From Streptomyces sp. ISL-43 (GTDB lineage: Bacteria > Actinomycetota > Actinomycetes > Streptomycetales > Streptomycetaceae): 64,000 nt of DNA. Shown here piece after piece: positions 34,818 through 41,022 of this stretch. The translations under genes were made by a program, and so were the position numbers. Position 1 is the stretch's first letter. Each line of letters begins with the position of its first letter. Under the pieces are notes generated by a model, which was not told where the DNA came from, searched no databases, and saw only the letters and a program-made list of their open reading frames with translations. The stretch is taken from assembly GCF_018614195.1 (NCBI RefSeq), contig NZ_JAGGOT010000052.1, positions 1-64,000 on the forward strand, read 5' to 3'.

Positions 34818-35366
34818 TTAGCTCGGCCCGGTGCATTCGGCGGCCGCGCGGAGGCGGGCGTATTCGTGGGACATGGATTCGGCGGTCCAGTGGGCGTTGA
34901 GGCCGCTGGGGTTGGGCAGTGCCCAGATACGAGTGGCACCGATGGTGCGGTCCTGGGGGCCGATCCGGGCCTTCCGCTCGCCGAAGGCGGTGCGGTAGGC
35001 CGTGACTCCTACCACGGCCAGCCATTGGGGGCGTAGGAGTTCGACCTTGGCGGTCAGGATGCGGCCGCCCTCGCGGAACTCCTCGGCGCTCAGCTCGTCG
35101 GCGCGGGCGGTGGCCCGGGCCACGACGTTGGTGATGCCGAGCCGGTAGGTCAGCAACTCCTCCTGCTCCGCCGGGGCCAGGCGGCGAGAGGTGAAACCGG
35201 ACAGGTGCAGGACCGGCCAGAAGCGGTTGCCGGGGCGGGCGAAGTGGTGGCCCGTCGCGGCGGAGAGGAGACCCGGGTTGATGCCGCAGAAGAGGACACG
35301 AAGACCGCCCGCGACCACGTCCGGGAGGACGCGGTCGCGGGCGGCGTTCAGCTCGTCGGGAGTCAG
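34818..35366 (-). CDS. mug: G/U mismatch-specific DNA glycosylase (Mug/MUG type)
   Basis: The 182-residue protein carries the Mug motif LRVLFCGINPGLLSAATGHH, FARPGNRFWPVLHLSGF and ALPNPSGLNAHW. It removes uracil or ethenocytosine from mismatches. Family similarity begins at LTPDELNAARDRV, whose first codon is CTG at 35366, overlapping the purB stop as CTGA, in the place where an ATGA or GTGA overlap is usual. No ATG or GTG lies between there and GTG 35318, which would cut off 16 conserved-looking residues. CTG initiation by coupling to purB is inferred. Confidence 0.85.
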   Translation of the reverse strand: MTPDELNAARDRVLPDVVAGGLRVLFCGINPGLLSAATGHHFARPGNRFWPVLHLSGFTSRRLAPAEQEELLTYRLGITNVVARATARADELSAEEFREGGRILTAKVELLRPQWLAVVGVTAYRTAFGERKARIGPQDRTIGATRIWALPNPSGLNAHWTAESMSHEYARLRAAAECTGPS

Positions 35367-36796
35367 AGGATCGACCCCGGGGTGTAGCCCGCGGCCTCCG
35401 GGTGCTCCTTGGTGATCGCTTCGATGCGCGAGACCACCACGGCGACCTGGTCGCCCGCGGCGCCGGTGAAGGACAGCTTGTCGGCCATCAGGGCGTCGAG
35501 CTGGGCCCGGTCCAGCGGCATCCGCTCGTCGGCGGCCAGCTTGTCGAGCAGCTCGTTGCGCTCGGCGCCCTGCTCGCGCATGGCGAGGGCGGAGGCCACC
35601 GCGTGCTCCTTGATGACCTCGTGGGCGGCCTCGCGGCCCACCCCGGCCCGCACGGCGCCCATGAGGACCTTCGTGGTGGCCAGGAAGGGGAGGTAGCGGT
35701 CCAGCTCGCGGGCCACGACGGCCGGGAAGGCGCCGAACTCGTCGAGGACCGTCAGGAACGTCTCCATCAGGCCGTCGAGCGCGAAGAACGCGTCGGGCAG
35801 GGCGACCCGGCGGACCACGGAGCAGGAGACGTCGCCCTCGTTCCACTGGTCGCCGGCCAGCTCGCCGGTCATCGACGCGTAGCCGCGCAGGATGACCATC
35901 AGGCCGTTCACGCGCTCGCAGGAGCGGGTGTTCATCTTGTGCGGCATCGCGGAGGAGCCGACCTGACCGGGCTTGAAGCCCTCGGTGACCAGTTCGTGGC
36001 CGGCCATCAGGCGGATCGTCTTGGCGATCGACGACGGGGCGGCGGCCAGCTGCACCAGGGCGGTGACCACGTCGTAGTCGAGCGAGCGCGGGTAGACCTG
36101 GCCGACGGAGGTGAAGGCCTGGCCGAAGCCGAGGTGGGCGGCGATCCGCTGCTCGAGGTCGGCGAGCTTCGAGGTGTCGCCGCCCAGCAGGTCGAGCATG
36201 TCCTGCGAGGTGCCGACGGGGCCCTTGATGCCGCGCAGCGGGTAGCGGCCCAGCAGGTCTTCCAGGCGCCCGTAGGCGACGAGCAGCTCGTCGGCGGCCG
36301 TGGCGAAGCGCTTGCCCAGGGTCGTCGCCTGCGCGGCGACGTTGTGGGAGCGGCCGGCCATGACCAGCTCGGCGTGCTCGCCGGCCAGCTTGCCCAGGCG
36401 GGCGAGGACGGCGACCGTGCGGTCGCGGGCCAGTTCCAGCGAGAGCCGGATCTGGAGCTGCTCGACGTTCTCGGTGAGGTCGCGGGAGGTCATGCCCTTG
36501 TGGACGTGCTCGTGGCCGGCGAGGGCGTTGAACTCCTCGATGCGGGCCTTCACGTCGTGCCGGGTGACCTTCTCGCGCTCCGAGATGGAAGCGAGGTCGA
36601 CGGTCTCCAGGACGCGTTCGTAGTCGGCGAGGGCCTCGTCCGGGACCTCGATACCGAGGTCCTTCTGAGCGCGGAGCACGGCGAGCCACAGCCGCCGCTC
36701 CAGCGTCACCTTGTACTCGGGGGACCACAGGACGGCGAGCTCCGCGGAGGCGTAGCGGCCGGCCAGGACATTGGGGATGCGGGGCTTGGCAGTCAC
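35363..36796 (-). CDS. purB: Adenylosuccinate lyase
   Basis: The 477-residue fumarase-superfamily enzyme performs two steps of purine synthesis (SAICAR to AICAR, adenylosuccinate to AMP). Signatures: KGMTSRDLTENVEQLQ, GRSHNVAAQATTLGKRF, GPVGTSQDMLDLL and the flexible catalytic loop GSSAMPHKMNTRSCERVNG. The length fits the longer actinobacterial/eukaryote-like form. It is followed directly by the mug-like gene. The mobile element is inserted 62 bp upstream of its start codon, so its promoter region was cut. Confidence 0.95.
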   Translation of the reverse strand: MTAKPRIPNVLAGRYASAELAVLWSPEYKVTLERRLWLAVLRAQKDLGIEVPDEALADYERVLETVDLASISEREKVTRHDVKARIEEFNALAGHEHVHKGMTSRDLTENVEQLQIRLSLELARDRTVAVLARLGKLAGEHAELVMAGRSHNVAAQATTLGKRFATAADELLVAYGRLEDLLGRYPLRGIKGPVGTSQDMLDLLGGDTSKLADLEQRIAAHLGFGQAFTSVGQVYPRSLDYDVVTALVQLAAAPSSIAKTIRLMAGHELVTEGFKPGQVGSSAMPHKMNTRSCERVNGLMVILRGYASMTGELAGDQWNEGDVSCSVVRRVALPDAFFALDGLMETFLTVLDEFGAFPAVVARELDRYLPFLATTKVLMGAVRAGVGREAAHEVIKEHAVASALAMREQGAERNELLDKLAADERMPLDRAQLDALMADKLSFTGAAGDQVAVVVSRIEAITKEHPEAAGYTPGSIL

Positions 36797-36855
36797 GTGG
36801 AGGGAGCATACCGGCTATCCGTGCTGGTCCCGAAGCGTCCACTACGTCCATGAGC

Positions 36856-36868
36856 TGCCTGATCAGAG
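36856..36868. other. Predicted attL of the 14.45-kb mobile element
   Basis: TGCCTGATCAGAG contains the 8-bp core CTGATCAG (36859-36866). The same core is at 51309-51316. The outer half (TGC on the purB side) plus the outer half at the other end (GCA) restores the palindrome TGCCTGATCAGGCA, and the inner halves give CTCTGATCAGAG. Predicted from symmetry, not from a known site. Confidence 0.65.
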
Positions 36869-36897
36869 GTACGCGATCCACCCCCACGCTCACCGTC

Positions 36898-36917
36898 TGT
36901 GAGACGTGTGTGAGACG
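36898..36917 (+). repeat. TGTGAGA arm-type repeats, left end
   Basis: TGTGAGACG occurs at 36898-36906 and 36909-36917, 32 and 43 bp inside the predicted attL core. TGTGAGA recurs at the right end (51271), with a GTGAGA at 51262. Their positions fit integrase arm-binding sites. Confidence 0.5.
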
Positions 36918-36994
36918 GGGCGGCCCCGGGACGGTGACGCAAACACCGACCCAGGGCCTTGATCCGAATCCTTCTGATCAAGGAGTCCAGACCC

Positions 36995-37270
36995 ATGCAT
37001 GACCGTACCGCCCTGCCCGACGCGGACACCCGCGTCCTGCTCCAGCAGATCGCCGCACGACTCCTCGCCGAGCGCCCCGCGCACCCGATGCGCGAGGGCA
37101 CCCGCACCGCGCTCGCCCTGACCTTCGCCACCCGCCGGCACGGCCACGGCACCGACCGGGCCGCCCGGGCTGAGGAACTCCTCCTCGCCTTCGCGCCGGC
37201 CGTCGAGGCCGGGCTGACCCGCCAGCAGTACGCGCAGCAGCTCCACGACGCCGCGGGCGGTGCCCGATGA
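36995..37270 (+). CDS. Hypothetical protein (first gene of element left operon)
   Basis: The 91-residue helical protein (TRVLLQQIAARLLAERPAHP, AEELLLAFAPAVEAGLTRQQ) follows AAGGAG with ATG 36995. No family is recognised. It heads a four-gene operon in which each start overlaps the previous stop (ATGA, GTGA, GTGA), a style typical of Streptomyces mobile elements. Confidence 0.65.
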   Translation: MHDRTALPDADTRVLLQQIAARLLAERPAHPMREGTRTALALTFATRRHGHGTDRAARAEELLLAFAPAVEAGLTRQQYAQQLHDAAGGAR

Positions 37271-37485
37271 CGACGACCGACTACAGCCCCCTGGGCGACC
37301 CGGAGGACGACGGTGGCCGGTGGGTTCCCCCGCTGGACTTCGCCCTCGACCGGGCCCGCGACACCCTCGCCCAGCAGCAGGCCGCGAACATCTACGACAA
37401 CCGGGCCATGCTCGGCGCCGCCGTGCACCTGGAGATCGCCCTCCACGACCTGCTCGCCGCGCTCGACAAGAAGGCCGGCCAGTGA
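37267..37485 (+). CDS. Hypothetical small protein
   Basis: The 72-residue protein (PLDFALDRARDTLAQQQAAN, AMLGAAVHLEIALHDLLAAL) is largely helical with no recognised family. ATG 37267 overlaps the previous stop by 4 bp, and its own stop overlaps the next gene as GTGA. Confidence 0.6.
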   Translation: MTTTDYSPLGDPEDDGGRWVPPLDFALDRARDTLAQQQAANIYDNRAMLGAAVHLEIALHDLLAALDKKAGQ

Positions 37486-37847
37486 CCGGGGCCCGCACGG
37501 TCACCGTGCACACCCTCGACCACGGCCCGGTCACCGTGCCCGAGCCCGTGTGGTGCACCGGGCACCCGGACAACCTGCCGGTGGAGTACCGAGACGACGT
37601 CCACCACACCGGGCCCGAGCACATCGTTGACTACGACGCGCAGGCCGTCCTGTCCGCCGAGCTCGTCGCGTTCCCGTTCGGCCGCCACCCGGTGCCGCCG
37701 AGCGTCTACGTGGAGATCCTCGTCCCGGCGGCCACGCTGGACCTGGCCGCCCTCGACGGGCTCGCCGTGATCCTGACCGAGCAGGCGGCCGAGCTCCGTC
37801 GCCTGGCGGTCCGCCTGGCCGCGCTCCGTGCGGGAGGTGCGTGGTGA
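37482..37847 (+). CDS. DUF6907-like protein
   Basis: The 121-residue protein matches the pattern of Streptomyces DUF6907 proteins: TVHTLDHGPVTVPEPVWCTG with a Cys/His pair, HHTGPEHIVDY, a Phe/Pro segment and a C-terminal helix of about 40 residues. The function is unknown. GTG 37482 overlaps the previous stop. A second DUF6907-like gene lies near the other end of the element (48482). Confidence 0.6.
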   Translation: MTGARTVTVHTLDHGPVTVPEPVWCTGHPDNLPVEYRDDVHHTGPEHIVDYDAQAVLSAELVAFPFGRHPVPPSVYVEILVPAATLDLAALDGLAVILTEQAAELRRLAVRLAALRAGGAW

Positions 37848-38119
37848 GCACCCCTCCGAAGGCCGGGAAGAGCCTGTCCGTCCGGATCGACGGGACTCTG
37901 TCCGACGACCTCGCCACGATCATGCGGACCGGTATGACGGCGTCGGACGCGGTCCGCTACGCAGTCGCGTTCCTCGCGCACGGGTACTCCTGGGTGTGGG
38001 AGTCCGGGCTCTACCCGGACGGCGTTCCACCTCGGTGTATGGCGTTCCGGGTGCCCTCGTATGACGGGCCCGCGGTCGCGTCCGACGGACGTATGACAGG
38101 CCCTCCACACGCCGGGTAG
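37844..38119 (+). CDS. Ribbon-helix-helix-like small DNA-binding protein
   Basis: The 91-residue protein contains KSLSVRIDGTLSDDLATIMR and TGMTASDAVRYAVAFLAHGY, a beta strand plus two helices in the Arc/MetJ/CopG pattern. It may regulate the operon or the element. GTG 37844 overlaps the previous stop as GTGA; GTG 37841 is an alternative. Confidence 0.6.
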   Translation: MSTPPKAGKSLSVRIDGTLSDDLATIMRTGMTASDAVRYAVAFLAHGYSWVWESGLYPDGVPPRCMAFRVPSYDGPAVASDGRMTGPPHAG

Positions 38120-38457
38120 CAGCCGGTGGTGCTCGCTGCGTTCTTCGCTGTCGCGGCGGGTGGTTCAAGCCGTTCTGCGGCCACGGGCCCCGAGGTTCTG
38201 CAACAAAGTGCACAAGGCCCCCGCGGCGTGGATTTACGAACACGTCGCGGGGGCCTCGCGTTGTCTCGGCCGGTCCGCCCCGCGCCGCCGCGGTGACGGA
38301 CAGGCCGAGAGTCATCCGATGCCGCGATGGCAACTGGGCTTGTGAACCGTCGCACCGCCCTCCGGGCCGCCAAGAGGTAGCGGCTTCTCACCACAGTTCG
38401 GGCACCCTCGAGGCGGGCCGGTCCAGCGGCCGGATGGGTACGTCGGTGACGTCGTGG
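38120..38457. other. Gene-free stretch between converging element operons
   Basis: This 338-bp stretch has no convincing ORF. It holds the strong hairpin at 38215-38256. The rest shows nothing I recognise. Confidence 0.5.
38215..38256. terminator. Long hairpin between convergent element operons
   Basis: AGGCCCCCGCGGCGTG (38215-38230) pairs with CACGTCGCGGGGGCCT (38241-38256), 15 of 16 bp, loop of 10 nt. It lies between the left operon (ends 38119) and the minus-strand gene ending at 38458, and looks like a bidirectional terminator. Confidence 0.8.
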
Positions 38458-38868
38458 TCATTCCTCGTCCTCCGGATTCGGACAGGACCACACCTCGACG
38501 TCGAGGACGTGCACGCCCTGCCGGCCGCGGATGGTGCCGCGCGAGACTGCGCCGGTGGTGAGCAGGCGGCCGCAGGCGACACAGGCCCGGCCGAGGTGCT
38601 GACCGTGCGAGAGCTCAGACACCGACGCGGGGAGGGGCCGCCGATGGCACGGTACGGCAGCGGCCTCCATGGCTTCTGCCAGCGTGCAGCGGGGGGTCAG
38701 GTCGCGCTGCTCGCGGCACGGAGCGCACGCGTACAGCAGGACGGGCGGGCCGGAGTCCGTTCTCCCGAACTGAATCGGAAGGGCGGTCTCTGAAGGGCCC
38801 ATGTGCCAGTGGCACCACTGGACCGGGCTGGGGATGGTGGCGCTCGCGGCGCTCGCTTCTGTCGCCAT
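38458..38868 (-). CDS. Hypothetical Cys/His-rich (zinc-finger-like) protein
   Basis: The 136-residue protein has QWCHWHMGPSE, LLYACAPCREQRDLTP and GRACVACGRLLTTG, three Cys pairs or Cys/His sets suggesting zinc binding. Similar small proteins accompany XRE-DUF5753 regulators in Streptomyces. ATG 38868 is used; GTG 38877 is possible. A motif GGTTGCGCCGGATTGCGCGA at 38909 lies 41 bp upstream and is shared with the neighbouring regulatory operon. Confidence 0.6.
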   Translation of the reverse strand: MATEASAASATIPSPVQWCHWHMGPSETALPIQFGRTDSGPPVLLYACAPCREQRDLTPRCTLAEAMEAAAVPCHRRPLPASVSELSHGQHLGRACVACGRLLTTGAVSRGTIRGRQGVHVLDVEVWSCPNPEDEE

Positions 38869-38908
38869 GACCAGCACGTTAGGAAGCCAGCTGCAGCCCC
38901 GTCCTGGC

Positions 38909-38928
38909 GGTTGCGCCGGATTGCGCGA
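38909..38928 (-). promoter_or_regulatory. TTGCGC operator-like site A
   Basis: GGTTGCGCCGGATTGCGCGA matches 16 of 20 bases of site B at 40602-40621. Both lie 40-65 bp upstream of minus-strand genes of the element's regulatory block, so they are likely bound by the same factor, perhaps the XRE-DUF5753 protein encoded between them. Confidence 0.5.
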
Positions 38929-38955
38929 GCCTGCGGGCGGGTTGGCGCCGGTTGC

Positions 38956-39798
38956 TCACACGGGCGCGATCAGGTGCCTCGCGCGGGCGATGAGGCGGTG
39001 AGCCTGGGGCCCGTACGCAGCTGCCTCATTGAGGCCATCCCACACCCGCCCGTACAGGGCGAGGTCATCAGGCGAGTCGAAGGACAGCTCAGTGTTGATC
39101 GTCTCGACGATGACGCGCTCCTCGTCGAAGATCCAAAAGCCGTGCTTCGGGGTCAGTTCCAAGGGAGCGCCGAGGGGGACGATGCCAAGCTCGACCGTGC
39201 TCATGCCGATCAGCCCGACGAGGCGGTCGAGTTGGCCGGCCATGACCGTGCGCGGGCACACGAGCGCGTGGAGAGCGCCCTCCCACACCAGGACCCGGAA
39301 GAGCCTGCCCGCCTCGTACAGCACCTCTTGGCGGCGCATGCGGGCGGCAACTGCGGCCTCGGTGTCGCGCGGGGACTGCATCAGCAGGGCATTCTTCGCG
39401 AACAGGTGCCGGGCGTAGTCAGGGGTCTGGAACAGGCCCGGGATCACGGTGGCTTCGTAGCCGCGCATCGTCGCGGTTTGCTGGTACTCGACGACGTACC
39501 GGTCCTGTACGGGCCGGTTGCCCGCGGCGAGCTGGCGACGCCATGAGCGCTGCTGCGATTCGAGGCCCCGCAGGCGGCTCGTGAGGTCTCCAGCCTGCTC
39601 GGGCATTCCGGCCGCGGCTGCCCATGCGGCGAGGTCGTCGGCGGTGGCGGTCTGCTTGCCGTTCTCCAGCCGGGACACCTTCGAGCGTTGCCAGCCGAGG
39701 AGGGCGGCGAAGTCTTTGCCGTTCGCGCCGGCCTCGGCGCGCAGCTCCCGAAGGCGCGCGCCGAGGGCCACCCTGGCGCTCTGAAAGTCCGTGCTCAC
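38956..39798 (-). CDS. XRE family regulator with DUF5753 domain
   Basis: The 280-residue protein has an N-terminal XRE HTH (GARLRELRAEAGANGKDFAA, LLGWQRSKVSRLENGKQTAT) and a C-terminal DUF5753 domain (YEATVIPGLFQTPDYARHLF, then MRRQEVLYEAGRLFRVLVWE and VELGIVPLGAPLELTPKHGF). This architecture is very common in Streptomyces. GTG 39798 overlaps the stop of the DUF6879 gene by 4 bp. It probably controls its own operon and the Cys-rich gene downstream. Confidence 0.9.
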   Translation of the reverse strand: MSTDFQSARVALGARLRELRAEAGANGKDFAALLGWQRSKVSRLENGKQTATADDLAAWAAAAGMPEQAGDLTSRLRGLESQQRSWRRQLAAGNRPVQDRYVVEYQQTATMRGYEATVIPGLFQTPDYARHLFAKNALLMQSPRDTEAAVAARMRRQEVLYEAGRLFRVLVWEGALHALVCPRTVMAGQLDRLVGLIGMSTVELGIVPLGAPLELTPKHGFWIFDEERVIVETINTELSFDSPDDLALYGRVWDGLNEAAAYGPQAHRLIARARHLIAPV

Positions 39799-40337
39799 AC
39801 GGACGAACGTACCTGCGCCCACGCCTCGGCAGTAGGGGCAGCGAGGGGCCAGGCCCGGTCTCGGGCCCGGCATGCGGCGAGCACTTCCGCCGGGTCGTCG
39901 ATGACCTCCACTCCCGTTGTGACGTCCTGCTCGTCGATGTGCAGGCGCACCAGGGTGCGGGAGTCGAACAGCCACAGGTCGTAGTCGGGCAGCTCCAGCC
40001 GCACGGCCTCGGACCGAGCCAGTACCCGGATGTCCTCCCCTGCGGCTTCGTTGGCGGCGGCGGCCGCCATGAGGAACCGCTGTCCGTCGGTCGGTGGCTC
40101 GTCGATGATCCGGACGCGGGAGAACCGTGCGCCCTGCTCGACCTTCTCCCGGACGTTGACGTTCCAGGGGTGCTCGGGCTGCGGGTCGGGCTCGACGCCG
40201 CGCATGAACGCCTGGAATCGGGCGCCGGCTCGGTCGGTGGCGTAGCCCCGGCGGGTCTCCAGCCGGAACGCGGTGTGCTGGAACTCGGCGAACAGATGGG
40301 CGATGTCCTCGAAGGGCACCAGGCCGGGCACGGTCAC
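39795..40337 (-). CDS. DUF6879 family protein
   Basis: The 180-residue protein matches the DUF6879 companions of XRE-DUF5753 regulators: LFAEFQHTAFRLETRRGYAT, ARFSRVRIIDEPPTDGQRFL, DYDLWLFDSRTLVRLHIDEQ. The function is unknown; it is usually encoded directly upstream of the XRE gene, as here, with a 4-bp overlap on both sides. Confidence 0.85.
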   Translation of the reverse strand: MTVPGLVPFEDIAHLFAEFQHTAFRLETRRGYATDRAGARFQAFMRGVEPDPQPEHPWNVNVREKVEQGARFSRVRIIDEPPTDGQRFLMAAAAANEAAGEDIRVLARSEAVRLELPDYDLWLFDSRTLVRLHIDEQDVTTGVEVIDDPAEVLAACRARDRAWPLAAPTAEAWAQVRSSV

Positions 40338-40537
40338 TCCTTCGGGGCGAAGCGGGTGAGCAGGTCGCGCGGGATGACGACGAACGTCTCGTGCTCGCCG
40401 ACGTCGCGCAGCTGCGCGAGGTGCTCGGGGTCGGTCAGGACGTCGCCCTGGACGACGATGTCGCCGGTCTCGACGACCTCGTACAGGGTGGGGCAGTTCC
40501 CGTACTCGGACGTGGTGCCGATGAACCGCAGAGTCAT
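40334..40537 (-). CDS. Small protein of the DUF6879/XRE operon
   Basis: The 67-residue protein (MTLRFIGTTSEYGNCPTLYE, TGDIVVQGDVLTDPEHLAQL, HETFVVIPRDLLTRFAP) is the usual third member of this triad in Streptomyces. ATG 40537 fits; the stop overlaps DUF6879. No function is known. Confidence 0.75.
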   Translation of the reverse strand: MTLRFIGTTSEYGNCPTLYEVVETGDIVVQGDVLTDPEHLAQLRDVGEHETFVVIPRDLLTRFAPKE

Positions 40538-40601
40538 GGCGGGGCTCCGTTCAGGCTGAGTGGGAGACCAGCATGCGACGAACGGCACCGCTGCGGGGGC
40601 C

Positions 40602-40651
40602 GGTTGCGCGAGATTGTGCGCCCGACCGCCGAGACGCTTCTTTGCGCGCAA
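40602..40651 (-). promoter_or_regulatory. TTGCGC operator-like site B and palindrome
   Basis: GGTTGCGCGAGATTGTGCGC (40602-40621) resembles site A at 38909. The perfect palindrome TTGCGCGCAA follows at 40642-40651. Together they lie 65-114 bp upstream of the triad start at 40537. Confidence 0.5.
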
Positions 40652-40662
40652 CGCGGCACGGT

Positions 40663-41013
40663 TCAGGAGCGCAGCGTGATTCGGGCGGCCTCGGCTCCGT
40701 GGGCCCTCTCGTCGTCCGTCAGCGGCCGTACGGCGGTCGTTCCGACCCAGTAGCTACCCCCGTCGGCGCCGCCGCGCTCGTTCCACTGCCAGGCCTCCAC
40801 GCCGCCCTGTATCGATGCGAAGCCGATCAGGGCCAGGGCGTCGTAGCGGGACAGCAGCGGAAGCGGAGCGGCGGTCACCGGCCAGCTTATGAGGACATCG
40901 GACATCGTGCCGTCCGTGTCGACGATGTGGAGGGTCCACGCTCCGTTGGGGTTGTCCGTGGTGCTGCACACCACAGCTGCGGTGTACGGGGTGCCGTCGT
41001 GCTTGATCTCCAT
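40663..41013 (-). CDS. Hypothetical protein downstream of the tape-measure gene
   Basis: The 116-residue protein (TPYTAAVVCSTTDNPNGAWT, SRYDALALIGFASIQGG, AWQWNERG) recalls the many small DUF6303-like proteins of Streptomyces mobile elements (a short beta domain, a L/A-rich helix and a WxW segment). The resemblance is weak. It starts 9 bp after the tape-measure gene. In a full phage a distal-tail protein would stand here; this is not one. Confidence 0.5.
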   Translation of the reverse strand: MEIKHDGTPYTAAVVCSTTDNPNGAWTLHIVDTDGTMSDVLISWPVTAAPLPLLSRYDALALIGFASIQGGVEAWQWNERGGADGGSYWVGTTAVRPLTDDERAHGAEAARITLRS

Positions 41014-41022
41014 CGGGGTCTC

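Noticed and set aside
36797..36995. tRNA gene as integration target
   Set aside because: No cloverleaf or TTCRA loop pattern was found at either end; the predicted target is an intergenic palindrome near purB.
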